Assembly: GCA_036939355.1 (NCBI GenBank) | Contig: JALLAP010000442.1 | Location: forward strand, 1 to 13,008 | Direction of reading: 5' to 3' | Origin: Thalassiosira profunda | Lineage: Eukaryota > Bacillariophyta > Thalassiosirophyceae > Thalassiosirales > Thalassiosiraceae | Length of the DNA: 13,008 nucleotides | In this document: piece after piece, positions 1 to 7,127 of the stretch | How positions within the stretch are numbered: the first letter of the stretch is position 1 | Layout: the number at the start of each line of letters is the position of its first letter | Position numbers and translations under genes: made by a program | The notes under the pieces: model-generated | Told to the model about the DNA's origin: nothing | The model's database searches: none | What the model saw: the letters and a program-made list of their open reading frames with translations, nothing else

Positions 1-2
1 AG

Positions 3-826
3 TACGGGAGCGGGGACGTCCAGGGCTTCTTCTCCGTCGACACGGTCACCCTCGCTGACGATTTGGCGGTGACGGGCCAGAAGTTTGCCGAGGTGAACGA
101 TGCGGGGGGATTGGGCATGGGATATGTAATGGGCAAATTCGACGGTATTTTGGGGTTGGGATTCGAGGGATTGGCCCTCGGGGGCGCCACGACCGTCTTC
201 AAGAACGCCATCGATCAGGGAGTGGTCAGCCAGCCCATGTTTGCGTTCGATTTGGGGAATGAGAAGGACGGGGAGCTCACCTTTGGGGGATATGGTGAGT
301 TATATCTCGCGATATGGAGGGGGCTGCAATTGTTGCAATATGCTCACATGATGTGTCACGTCTTTCAGACGACTCCAAGTTCACGGGGGAGATCACCTGG
401 ACGCCCCTCTCCGAGCCCAAGTACTGGCAGATCGACATTGAGGACATCGCGGCGGGGTCCTACTCCTCCGGCGCCACCAACGGCATCGTCGACTCGGGCA
501 CCTCCCTCATCACTGGGCCCAGCGCGACCATTATGAAGATTGCCACCTCGGTGGGAGCCACGCCCAACCTCCTCGGGCAGTACACCATCGACTGCGAGAA
601 GGTGTCGACCCTTCCGGACCTAGTGTTCCACATCAACGGCAAGGAGTGGCCGGTGCCCGGAAAGGACCTCGTGATCCAGGCCTCGGGCACGTGCCTCTTT
701 GCGCTGATGGGTATGGATATTCCTACCGGCCCGCAGTGGATTTTGGGAGACGTCTTCATGCGCCAGTATTACACCATCTTCGACTACGGAAACCAGAGGG
801 TCGGCTTTGCCACTCCCAACTACTAA
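3..826 (+). CDS. Cathepsin D/pepsin-like aspartic protease, 5' partial
   Basis: This is the C-terminal part of a family A1 aspartic endopeptidase, probably a vacuolar/lysosomal or secreted protease. The visible exons are 3-294 and 369-826, separated by a 74-nt intron (gtgagt...ttcag, 295-368). They encode 249 residues ending at TAA 824-826. The fragment opens on the flap motif YGSG, whose Tyr is the conserved flap tyrosine. FDGILGLGF follows at about residue 46. The second catalytic aspartate lies in VDSGTSLI (Asp at about residue 139, codon 491-493), and the family C-terminal signature WILGDVF...FDYGN...VGFA closes the protein. The first catalytic DTGS, the signal peptide and the propeptide lie upstream of the window. 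No saposin-like plant-specific insert is present before the CEKVSTLP segment, so it is cathepsin D-like and not phytepsin-like. The splice is phase 1 and restores the common GGYDDSKF family sequence. The family call is firm; cellular location is inference. Confidence 0.95.
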
Positions 827-926
827 CTGCTTCCTGTTTGGAGCAACCCGCTGTGTAAATATACTTGATGAGCTGTCGAATTGTTTGTCCAGACTAAAAT
901 AATAGAGCATCCTTTTGCAAGAGGCA
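827..926. other. Shared 3' intergenic spacer of two convergent genes
   Basis: Only 100 bp separate the stop of the aspartic protease (+) from the stop of the PIG-L-TLDc gene (-). The AT-richest part, about 855-910, must serve as 3' UTR or poly(A) region for both strands, so the transcripts probably overlap tail to tail. A perfect AATAAA is not present on the + strand; ctaaaataata at 894-904 is the nearest AT-rich candidate. No other gene is seen here. Confidence 0.5.
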
Positions 927-2633
927 TCAAAATTGACCGAAGACAAAGCCCCAGACCTCGACATCCAACACCTCGAACACCCCATCCTTCCCAGACACCA
1001 GTGGCTCGTTGCCGAACGCCGCACATCGCGCAGTAGTTCCCCTGGCAAATCTATCCTCGAGGCAAAGGCCAAATCCCTCGTCCAATTCTCCCGTGCTTGC
1101 GCCTCCGCCGAAGGCAACCAGGCGACGAGATGCACTCGAAATTATTCTCTTGGGAGAAGATGCGTACTTCCCGTAGACATCAATGGCGGGTTTGCCATCC
1201 TTCCCTTCACATATTCGGAACAAGCAAGACCTCGCCGCACTCCCAACAACATCTGCTGTGGGTATCAACGGAACGTCGGCAAATCCGCCAATCAAGGCTC
1301 CTGCTGAAGTTTTGACAACCAAAATAGTGGACGCCGTATCCCCCGGCTTTCTATTCCAGTCCTCCATCGTCTTTTGGAAAGCCACGAAAGAGTCGCCATC
1401 CCTCGACAGGCTGTAAAGGCGCTTCCACGGTCTATGATGGAGATTCGGCGGCAGGACAGCCTTTCTCAAAGCATTCATTTGTGCAGTGCTCAAAAGAAAC
1501 TTTGTTGTTGGCTCATCTTCTTCGATCGTGACCACTGATGGGAGAGTTGCACTGTCATCGTCTTCGTCGTCCTCGTGAAGAGGCGCCTCAATTGCTAGCT
1601 TTTGCAGATCGTTGACGAAGGTATATCGGCTGAACATCACGCTGAGGCGACGGTACCACACGAACTGGCTGTGGTGGGCGGCCATCGCCCTCCACACCAG
1701 TAGTGGCTCCACTATCCGACATTGCAAGCTCTTCCCATCAGAAGCAGCGATCATTCCAGAAAAGGGATACATTTGCGGGCCCTTGCCCCTCCACAGCAAC
1801 CCGCCGAGCAAAAAGTATACCAGAAAGCATATTGTCTGAAATAGTTGGATGAAGAGGTGCGGTATGATGTCCACAAACGCCCACAGGAAGTATTTGTGCA
1901 GTGGATTGGAGATTGTCCGCAATGTGTACACCGAGACATTCATCTGCATGGTATTGTCGATTGTATCTTTTGCTTCTTGGCTTAATTGCAGCGTTGCCTT
2001 CAGTTCTGACCCTTTGCCATGCGATATGCAGCACTTTTCCTCCAATACATGTTGCACTCCTTTGTATGTATCCACGTGATTCGGATGCCCCGACACCCCG
2101 CCTCTATCAAATGTGAGTATGTTGAGATTGACAGATTGCATTGATTGCTCAGTTGGTTTTGTTTGTGCACCGTTCTTCTGCGCAAAGACCCAGGGGTGGG
2201 TTGCATCGGCGTCGGGACCAGAGAGGATGTAACCATGTTGCTTCCCCGACGTCCCTGCATCTGCAGATACTGCGGGTGCAATGCTCTTGCAAATCTGCTC
2301 CAGCACCGCCCCCGAAACAACGTCGGGGCCCCACACCTCGTTCGGCCCATCCTTCATCCGGGCATCGTCCAGCACCGCCACCGCCACCGCACCTGCACCA
2401 TCCTTTCCATTCTGGACGCCGATGACAGCACACGCTTTATGCAATTCCTTGGCACGCACCGGCCCGTCGGAGGGATCGCGGTAGTCCCCGTTGCTCAGGC
2501 ACAGCACCCGGACGAGGGGTGAGTCCTCATCTCGTGAGCCGAGGAGGGTGCGGAGGGCGGGGATGAAAAACATCGCCTCGTCGTCCGGGTGGGCCGTGAT
2601 GAGGAGCCAGACGTCTTGGCAACGATGCATCAT
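927..2633 (-). CDS. PIGL: PIG-L type GlcNAc-PI de-N-acetylase fused to a C-terminal TLDc domain
   Basis: A single intronless ORF of 568 residues. The N-terminal half is a PIG-L/Gpi12 family deacetylase, which removes acetate from GlcNAc-phosphatidylinositol at the cytosolic face of the ER, the second step of GPI-anchor synthesis. AHPDDE (residues 14-19) and GHPNH (182-186) supply the expected zinc ligands and general base. VRVLCLSNGDY, the Asp-Asp near 89-90 and TFDRGGVSG are also typical. A hydrophobic stretch (about 246-282) and the family tail HHSQFVWYRR...FSRYTFVNDL (about 320-342) complete the domain. An acidic linker (about 349-378) leads into a TLDc domain (about 382-565) with WKRLYSLSRDGDSF, IGGFAD, LVAFGGG, a charged RG segment, and the closing VEVWGF. 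The usual N-terminal membrane anchor of animal PIG-L is missing; the internal hydrophobic segment may replace it. The start is the first ATG after an in-frame TGA; a second ATG follows at once. Each domain is clear, and what the fusion does is unknown. Confidence 0.93.
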   Translation of the reverse strand: MMHRCQDVWLLITAHPDDEAMFFIPALRTLLGSRDEDSPLVRVLCLSNGDYRDPSDGPVRAKELHKACAVIGVQNGKDGAGAVAVAVLDDARMKDGPNEVWGPDVVSGAVLEQICKSIAPAVSADAGTSGKQHGYILSGPDADATHPWVFAQKNGAQTKPTEQSMQSVNLNILTFDRGGVSGHPNHVDTYKGVQHVLEEKCCISHGKGSELKATLQLSQEAKDTIDNTMQMNVSVYTLRTISNPLHKYFLWAFVDIIPHLFIQLFQTICFLVYFLLGGLLWRGKGPQMYPFSGMIAASDGKSLQCRIVEPLLVWRAMAAHHSQFVWYRRLSVMFSRYTFVNDLQKLAIEAPLHEDDEDDDSATLPSVVTIEEDEPTTKFLLSTAQMNALRKAVLPPNLHHRPWKRLYSLSRDGDSFVAFQKTMEDWNRKPGDTASTILVVKTSAGALIGGFADVPLIPTADVVGSAARSCLFRICEGKDGKPAIDVYGKYASSPKRIISSASRRLVAFGGGASTGELDEGFGLCLEDRFARGTTARCAAFGNEPLVSGKDGVFEVLDVEVWGFVFGQF

Positions 2634-3220
2634 CGTGGCCGGCGGCGCTGAGATGGGCCACCGCTAGAGCGCATAGGCCTGCATCGTTTCAGACGACTGT
2701 GGACGAGCCGTCGTTACGAACGAGGCTGCCGAGAGCTCTCTTCTTGCTTCTTGTGATGCGACAGCTTTACCTCGGTAGGTCCTGATTTTTCAACTCTCTC
2801 TACTTAGTAAGTACATTATGGTACCGGTAAGGGAGAGTTACTAAAGTTACCTTATCTGAATAGCTCTACTTAGTAATCGTAAGGGCGGACTGGAGTCGAC
2901 GCAACGAACGAACGCAGAACACAGAAGCAAGAACAATGGGGCGATGACAAAGAATGGGCCGCGCCCCGACGGTCGAACCCGCGTGGACGGCCGGCGCCCC
3001 ACTGGTCATAAATAAGCGACGTATGCACATGAGCTGAAATTTGGCGCGGCTATTGAGGATTTCGTATCCATAACACGCGCCCGTCGTTGCCCTGACCGCT
3101 CGGTGCATTCACGAACACCTGCACCGTCCCTGCACCACGTCGGACCCCAGCGGCATCGACGCTGCAATTCAACCCTTCACAAGCGCTAGAAGTGCTGATC
3201 TTATCGTGACAAGAATTGCA
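2634..3220. promoter_or_regulatory. Divergent intergenic region between PIG-L-TLDc and BT1 transporter genes
   Basis: About 587 bp lie between two divergent start codons, so this must hold promoters and 5' UTRs for both. The part at 2780-2880 is AT-richer than its surroundings and carries repeated TTAGTAA/TTACTAA elements (listed separately). A TATA-like ATAAATAA lies at 3008-3015, about 205 bp before the transporter ATG. A GC-rich block (about 2955-3000) has overlapping GGCGCC/GCGCCC motifs. I see no coding sequence or RNA gene. Promoter assignment follows from gene orientation, not from a recognised core promoter. Confidence 0.6.
2798..2876. repeat. 13-bp direct repeat with three palindromic-half TTA(G/C)TAA elements
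   Basis: The 13-mer CTCTACTTAGTAA occurs exactly at 2798-2810 and 2864-2876, 66 bp apart. Between them, TTACTAA at 2838-2844 is the same heptamer on the other strand. The three heptamers start at 2804, 2838 and 2870, with spacings of 34 and 32 bp, close to three helical turns each. TTA(C/G)TAA is the known site class of Yap1-type bZIP factors in yeast; assigning a bZIP regulator here is inference. Confidence 0.6.
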
Positions 3221-5067
3221 ATGAACGTCGAGGCTGGATGCGTCGACCCGTCTCCGCTCCTCTCGGACGCAGGCGAGGCCGCCACCCTCACTGACTTCCA
3301 CGAGAAGGCATGCACTGCGCCCTCGTGGCGCCATCCAATTCAATCCACCGACGCCTACCTCCAGAGGCTCTCCTCCGCCTTCACGTGGAAGTTCCTCTCC
3401 TGGCTGGCCATCGACAACTTTGCCTTGAGCGGGGGCGTCACGACGCTCCTCTGGTCGGTTGGGCTGCCTCTGTTCAAGGAGATGGGCATCGACGCGTCGC
3501 GGCAGCAGCTGTATGCGACCATGATCATCAGTCCGTTTGCGTTGAAGCCGTTCATTGGGGTGGCGAGCGACCTTTTTATTGTCCGAGGATACAACAAACG
3601 CTATTTGGCGCTGTTTTCAATTGTGCTAGGTTTGCTGGGATGCGCGGCGCTGCTGGTGCTCTTTCACTCGGGGTCTGCTTCGGCGCTAGCCCAGGGTCCG
3701 GACTCGGTGCACCGCCTCGCCGACTTGATTGTTGCGTGCTTCTTCGCAATGAACCTCGAAGGGGCCACGCTGGAAATGTTGGGCGAGGGAAAGTACTCGG
3801 AGCTCATGCGGCTCCACCCCGAGTCGGGCTCGTCGATCATCACCTTCAAGTTCGTCTGGGGCCTCGCGGGCATAATTCTCGTCCAGACCTTCGTTGGACC
3901 GCTATCGGACAAAGGAAGTATCCACATTTTGTTTTGGATTGCCCTGGGGCTCCTCTTGGCGCCGTTATATCCCACGCTGCGGGGATGGATACCCGAGAAA
4001 AAACGAGCTGCGGACGAAGCGGGCCTAAAGAGACTGTGCTTCGGAATCGTGCTCGATCGTGATCTATTCCGGAAGAAGCAAACGCCGTTCGTTGCCATTG
4101 CAATGAGCGGTATGGCTGCACCAGTCATGTCAGCAGTAAGCGTCTACGCGGACTTGGGCGTCGGGTTGGTGTGCTCGGGATTCGTCCTCGTGGCTCTGGC
4201 GGCGACGACCTACTTCGTGTTCCCGTGGAGGTTCTTTCGAGTCACGATGGGATTGATGCTGTTGCTGTTATGCCGGGTTAGGATGACCTCAGGGCTGAGC
4301 TACTTCTACACTGCGAACAACCAGTGTCTGCCAGATGGTAAGTGCACGTGTATGCGTCCTGTGAGACCGCGCCTGCAACGTATCTCGCGATTTACCTCTA
4401 TTCAGGGCCCCACTTCAGCTATACGTTTTACATCACGCTGACCGGTGTCGTTGGGTCCATCGTTCATCTCATTGCCGTCATGCTCTACCAGACAACTATG
4501 AGCACGTGGAGGTACCGGCCAGCCTTGATATTTTCGATGACTATCGGGTCTCTTGCTACTGTCGTGGACTTGGTCATCATCAATCGGTGGAACGTTGCGC
4601 TGGGCATTCCGGACAGAGTATTCTTCCTGCTTGGAAATGCCACCTTCGAGAATCTTACAAACATTTTGCATGCAATTCCGATGAGCGCCCTCTCTGCAAA
4701 GCTAGCACCGCCTGGTATGGAATCAGCGGTCTTTGCATACTCTGTGGGCATCGGCACGTTTTGCTTCATGTTCACCAATCTGCTGGGATCCGGAGTCATT
4801 GGATGGTCCGGAATGCAGACAGTCGGAGATAGCTGCAATTTTGACGACCTGCCGCGTCTCCTTGTCATCTTCCAGTTATTGATCCCGTTGGCGGTGGGCA
4901 TTCCGGCGACATTCTTCATCCCCAATATCCTCCAGACGGAGCAATTGATGGACTGGTCGAAGGAACGCTGGTACGAAGACGAGAGCAAGGACGAGGAGCA
5001 AACGTACGACTCCGAGGAAGATGCTAACAGAGCTGTTGCAGTGCAGGTTGAGCCTCTGCTGGTATGA
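3221..5067 (+). CDS. BT1-family folate/biopterin transporter
   Basis: A polytopic membrane carrier of the BT1 (folate-biopterin transporter) family within the major facilitator superfamily; members move folates, pterins and sometimes other small anions. Exons are 3221-4337 and 4406-5067, with a 68-nt intron (gtaagt...ttcag); the product is 592 residues. About 12 hydrophobic segments can be counted. Family markers are FALKPFIGVASD followed by a GYNKRY loop, CLPDGPHFSY rebuilt exactly across the splice, and RWNVALGIPDR...LLGNA with APPGMESAVFAY in the C-terminal half. The hydrophilic N-terminus holds a dileucine-type DPSPLL (residues 9-14), and the C-terminus is an acidic tail of about 35 residues; both hint at sorting but prove nothing. 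The frame opens earlier only through a GTG at 3206, so the ATG at 3221 is preferred. Length and architecture are normal for the family. The transported substrate cannot be told from sequence. Confidence 0.92.
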
Positions 5068-5288
5068 GGGAGGCTCAGCCAGAGCATCGACGGTGTGGGT
5101 GTTGGCGATACCAGAGATACTTTAGTGCAGTTACCTAATTACTTTGAGGTTCAGTCATCAGTAAGACTCGTTTGGTATTGACGAGGCTACGGGTATCCGC
5201 TCTGCTGATGAATTGTAGACAATGCAAGGTCTCAGGCAGGAAGCAGGCTTGGTTGTTGCTTGGGGCACAAAGAGCTGGGGCACAACCC

Positions 5289-5307
5289 AAACCCTAACCC
5301 TAACCCC
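5289..5307 (+). repeat. Telomere-like (CCCTAA)n tract / telo-box
   Basis: AAACCCTAA followed by CCCTAACCCC gives about two and a half units of CCCTAA, the C-strand of the TTAGGG telomere repeat. It also matches the telo-box seen in plant promoters. It is too short to be an active telomere and lies inside ordinary gene-bearing sequence, about 275 bp before the ATG of the next gene. Confidence 0.7.
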
Positions 5308-5393
5308 GGTATGGTACTTCCGTACCTACCTTCTACGTGCTCGTGATTTTAGCCGTTGCAAAAAAGTTGCCCAACAACCAACAACATAACAGA

Positions 5394-5423
5394 CCCCCCG
5401 CCCCGCCCCCCCGCCGCGCCCCC
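5394..5423 (-). other. Four-run C tract: G-quadruplex/i-motif candidate
   Basis: Four C-runs of 6, 4, 7 and 5 are separated by loops of 1, 1 and 6 bases. On the minus strand these are G-runs long enough for an intramolecular G-quadruplex. The tract lies in the presumed promoter or 5' leader of the sulfotransferase-like gene. The pattern is seen directly; folding is inferred from composition. Confidence 0.45.
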
Positions 5424-5579
5424 AGCAACGAGCACCCACGCGGCCTCCTCCTACCAGCACGGCGCAGCGCGGGCAGAATAAGCTCTGGGGCAACGGCTAT
5501 TAGGAGTGTGAATTTGCCGGAGAGGAGGGGGAGTGCTGACATCTTCGAAGGGGTGCACTTTACATGCAAACAACAAACA

Positions 5580-6641
5580 ATGAAACAATCCGCGATGCTG
5601 CCCCGGCCGTTCTCGCCCTACTACCCCATCGTGGCGTGGGTCCTCCTCACGTTGTCGTCCTACCGCATTTTCATCGCCACCGTCGGGCTATCACGGATGT
5701 CCGACAAGGCTGCTGCAGTTTACATGGCCGAGTTCTACCCTCCCAAATCTCAACGGGCCATCCTTGACGAGCAGCTCGCGTCGTACGAGCGGGTGCCGCC
5801 GACGCTGTCCAACCTGCGCACCTTCGACGAGTCGAAGCTGCCCTACCAGTGCGGCATAATTTTCTTCTACCACATCGCCTGCACGGGGGGCTCGGGGATG
5901 AATCGATGGCTCGGCAAAGAAAAGGACAACAACGAAAATGTCACGTATTGGACCCACTGGGGGCGGCACGACGGGGTGGAGCCTCGGTTCATCGCAGGCA
6001 TGGAAGAGCAGGTCAAAGATTTGGACCCCTACGAGTGGAGAATCGTTCACGCGCACGGATTCAGCTTCTTCCCGAACACGAGCGAGCCGTACCTTTATCA
6101 GTGGAGGGAAGCGGTGGAGAGGCAGGGATGTGCCTTCGTAATGACGACCATGCTTCGCGATGCCATCGGGCACACGGTCAGCCAAACGAAGGGCATGATC
6201 AACCACGAATACACAACCGGAGCCACAAAACTCACCTCCTCTGCCAAGTTGGATGAGTTTGTCAATCATTTGGAGCCGGAGAACAAAAATCAGCGGGGGA
6301 TCTTCAATACACAAATCGATTACCTCTTGTACAACCGCGGCCCGAGAAACCAGTACAATGCCACCAAGGAGGAGAAAGTGCGCCGGGCGATGGAATTGTT
6401 GCAACGCCACTTCGACGTCGTGCTGCTGAGCGATTACGAGAGGTTCACTGACATAATCCTCAAGATAACAGGGTGGGAAGGGGTAAAATATCGACGAGCC
6501 AACTCCTTCAACGGGGAGCTCAACTACACCGAGAGGGAAGTGAACAAGATAAAAGATCTGACGGAGGCCAACGGGGACGTGCTATTCATCGACGCCGTGA
6601 AGCACATCTACTACGGGCATTTGGATTACCTTTTGGGTTGA
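5580..6641 (+). CDS. Type II membrane sulfotransferase-like protein
   Basis: An intronless gene for 353 residues. A short N-terminal tail and one hydrophobic segment (about 14-37) predict a Golgi type II membrane protein with a luminal catalytic domain. Four N-glycosylation sequons (Asn120, 166, 260, 315) fit that topology. FFYHIACTGGSG (about 95-106) sits where PAPS-dependent sulfotransferases have their 5'-phosphosulfate loop, and LRDAIGHTVSQ (192-202) resembles the 3'-phosphate-binding site with Arg193 and Ser201 eight residues apart, the usual spacing. The expected role is sulfation of a glycan or protein. However, the usual Pro-Lys before TGG is Ala-Cys here, so the lysine that is normally catalytic is missing from the loop. 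The start is ATG 5580, with A at -3 and no earlier in-frame ATG. Family assignment is by motif order only; a divergent or inactive member is possible. Confidence 0.7.
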   Translation: MKQSAMLPRPFSPYYPIVAWVLLTLSSYRIFIATVGLSRMSDKAAAVYMAEFYPPKSQRAILDEQLASYERVPPTLSNLRTFDESKLPYQCGIIFFYHIACTGGSGMNRWLGKEKDNNENVTYWTHWGRHDGVEPRFIAGMEEQVKDLDPYEWRIVHAHGFSFFPNTSEPYLYQWREAVERQGCAFVMTTMLRDAIGHTVSQTKGMINHEYTTGATKLTSSAKLDEFVNHLEPENKNQRGIFNTQIDYLLYNRGPRNQYNATKEEKVRRAMELLQRHFDVVLLSDYERFTDIILKITGWEGVKYRRANSFNGELNYTEREVNKIKDLTEANGDVLFIDAVKHIYYGHLDYLLG

Positions 6642-7127
6642 GGGTATGTGCATCTTGAGTACTTCTGTTCATTGTCAGGTGTCTCTTTACTACTTGTTAC
6701 TAATAATGATGTCAATTACTGTGACCTACTCAGAATCATGCGACGGCTGCTGGCAGTATGGCTGGTGGTGGTACTCATAGTCCAGAATCAAACGACGTCC
6801 AGCAAGGAGGCCGCCTGGGTGATCGGATGAGATCGGATGCTGGGGGCAGTTGTTGAGGTGCACGGATGAGCTGGGTAAGGATGCGGCACTGCCTGTCACA
6901 AGCTCTGAGGTGCACGACAAACTCCTGCTGACTTGCAAACGCCTCACCCTGCTGCTTTGCGCCCCTTCTCCTCGGTTTGTACTGATTCTCCCGTACAGCC
7001 TACGGGATCTTTGTCGTGCACCAAGAGGAAGGCAGGGGGATGTCGAAGGTCTCATAAAAATCCTCCGCTCTTCGACCTCACCTCTGATCTCCAACGACCA
7101 TCTGCAACACTCTTCGCACCCTCCAGC
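6642..7127 (+). promoter_or_regulatory. Intergenic region upstream of the VWA gene
   Basis: 486 bp between two same-strand genes, expected to contain the 3' UTR of the sulfotransferase-like gene and the promoter of the VWA gene. A TATA-like ATAAAAA lies at 7054-7060, about 70 bp before the ATG at 7128. A 9-bp tandem repeat GATCGGATG occurs at 6821-6829 and 6831-6839. Short open frames here have no protein-like features. I see no RNA gene. Confidence 0.4.

Larger units (their letters stand above)
5068..5579 (+). promoter_or_regulatory. Intergenic region and presumed 5' leader of the sulfotransferase-like gene
   Basis: Between two same-strand genes. It should hold the 3' UTR of the BT1 gene, then the promoter and leader of the next gene. 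Visible items are a 10-bp direct repeat TGGGGCACAA (5261-5270 and 5276-5285), a telomere-like tract (5289-5307), a dense C-run tract (5394-5423), and an out-of-frame ATG at 5564. The frame of the next gene is open back to 5337 but contains no ATG before 5580, and its translation there is proline/arginine-rich and not protein-like. Confidence 0.5.

Noticed and set aside
2798..2876. The 13-bp direct repeats as target-site duplications of a small transposon
   Set aside because: The 53 bp between them have no terminal inverted repeats, and 13 bp with a shared heptamer theme fits regulatory sites better.
2940..3000. Possible tRNA on the minus strand, prompted by GGTTCGA in a GC-rich block
   Set aside because: The bases flanking the T-loop-like string do not pair as a T stem, and no acceptor or anticodon arm can be drawn.
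3310..4062. A 250-codon + strand frame overlapping the BT1 gene
   Set aside because: Shadow frame: no membrane helices or family motifs, while the overlapping frame carries the full BT1 pattern.
5337..5579. N-terminal extension of the sulfotransferase-like protein
   Set aside because: The frame is open but has no ATG before 5580, and its translation is Pro/Arg-rich leader sequence. The protein from 5580 begins with a proper signal-anchor.
5691..6410. A 239-codon minus-strand open frame antisense to the sulfotransferase-like gene
   Set aside because: It lies wholly inside the + strand gene, has no domain I recognise, and mirrors its GC-rich codon pattern; the + frame has clear motifs and sequons.
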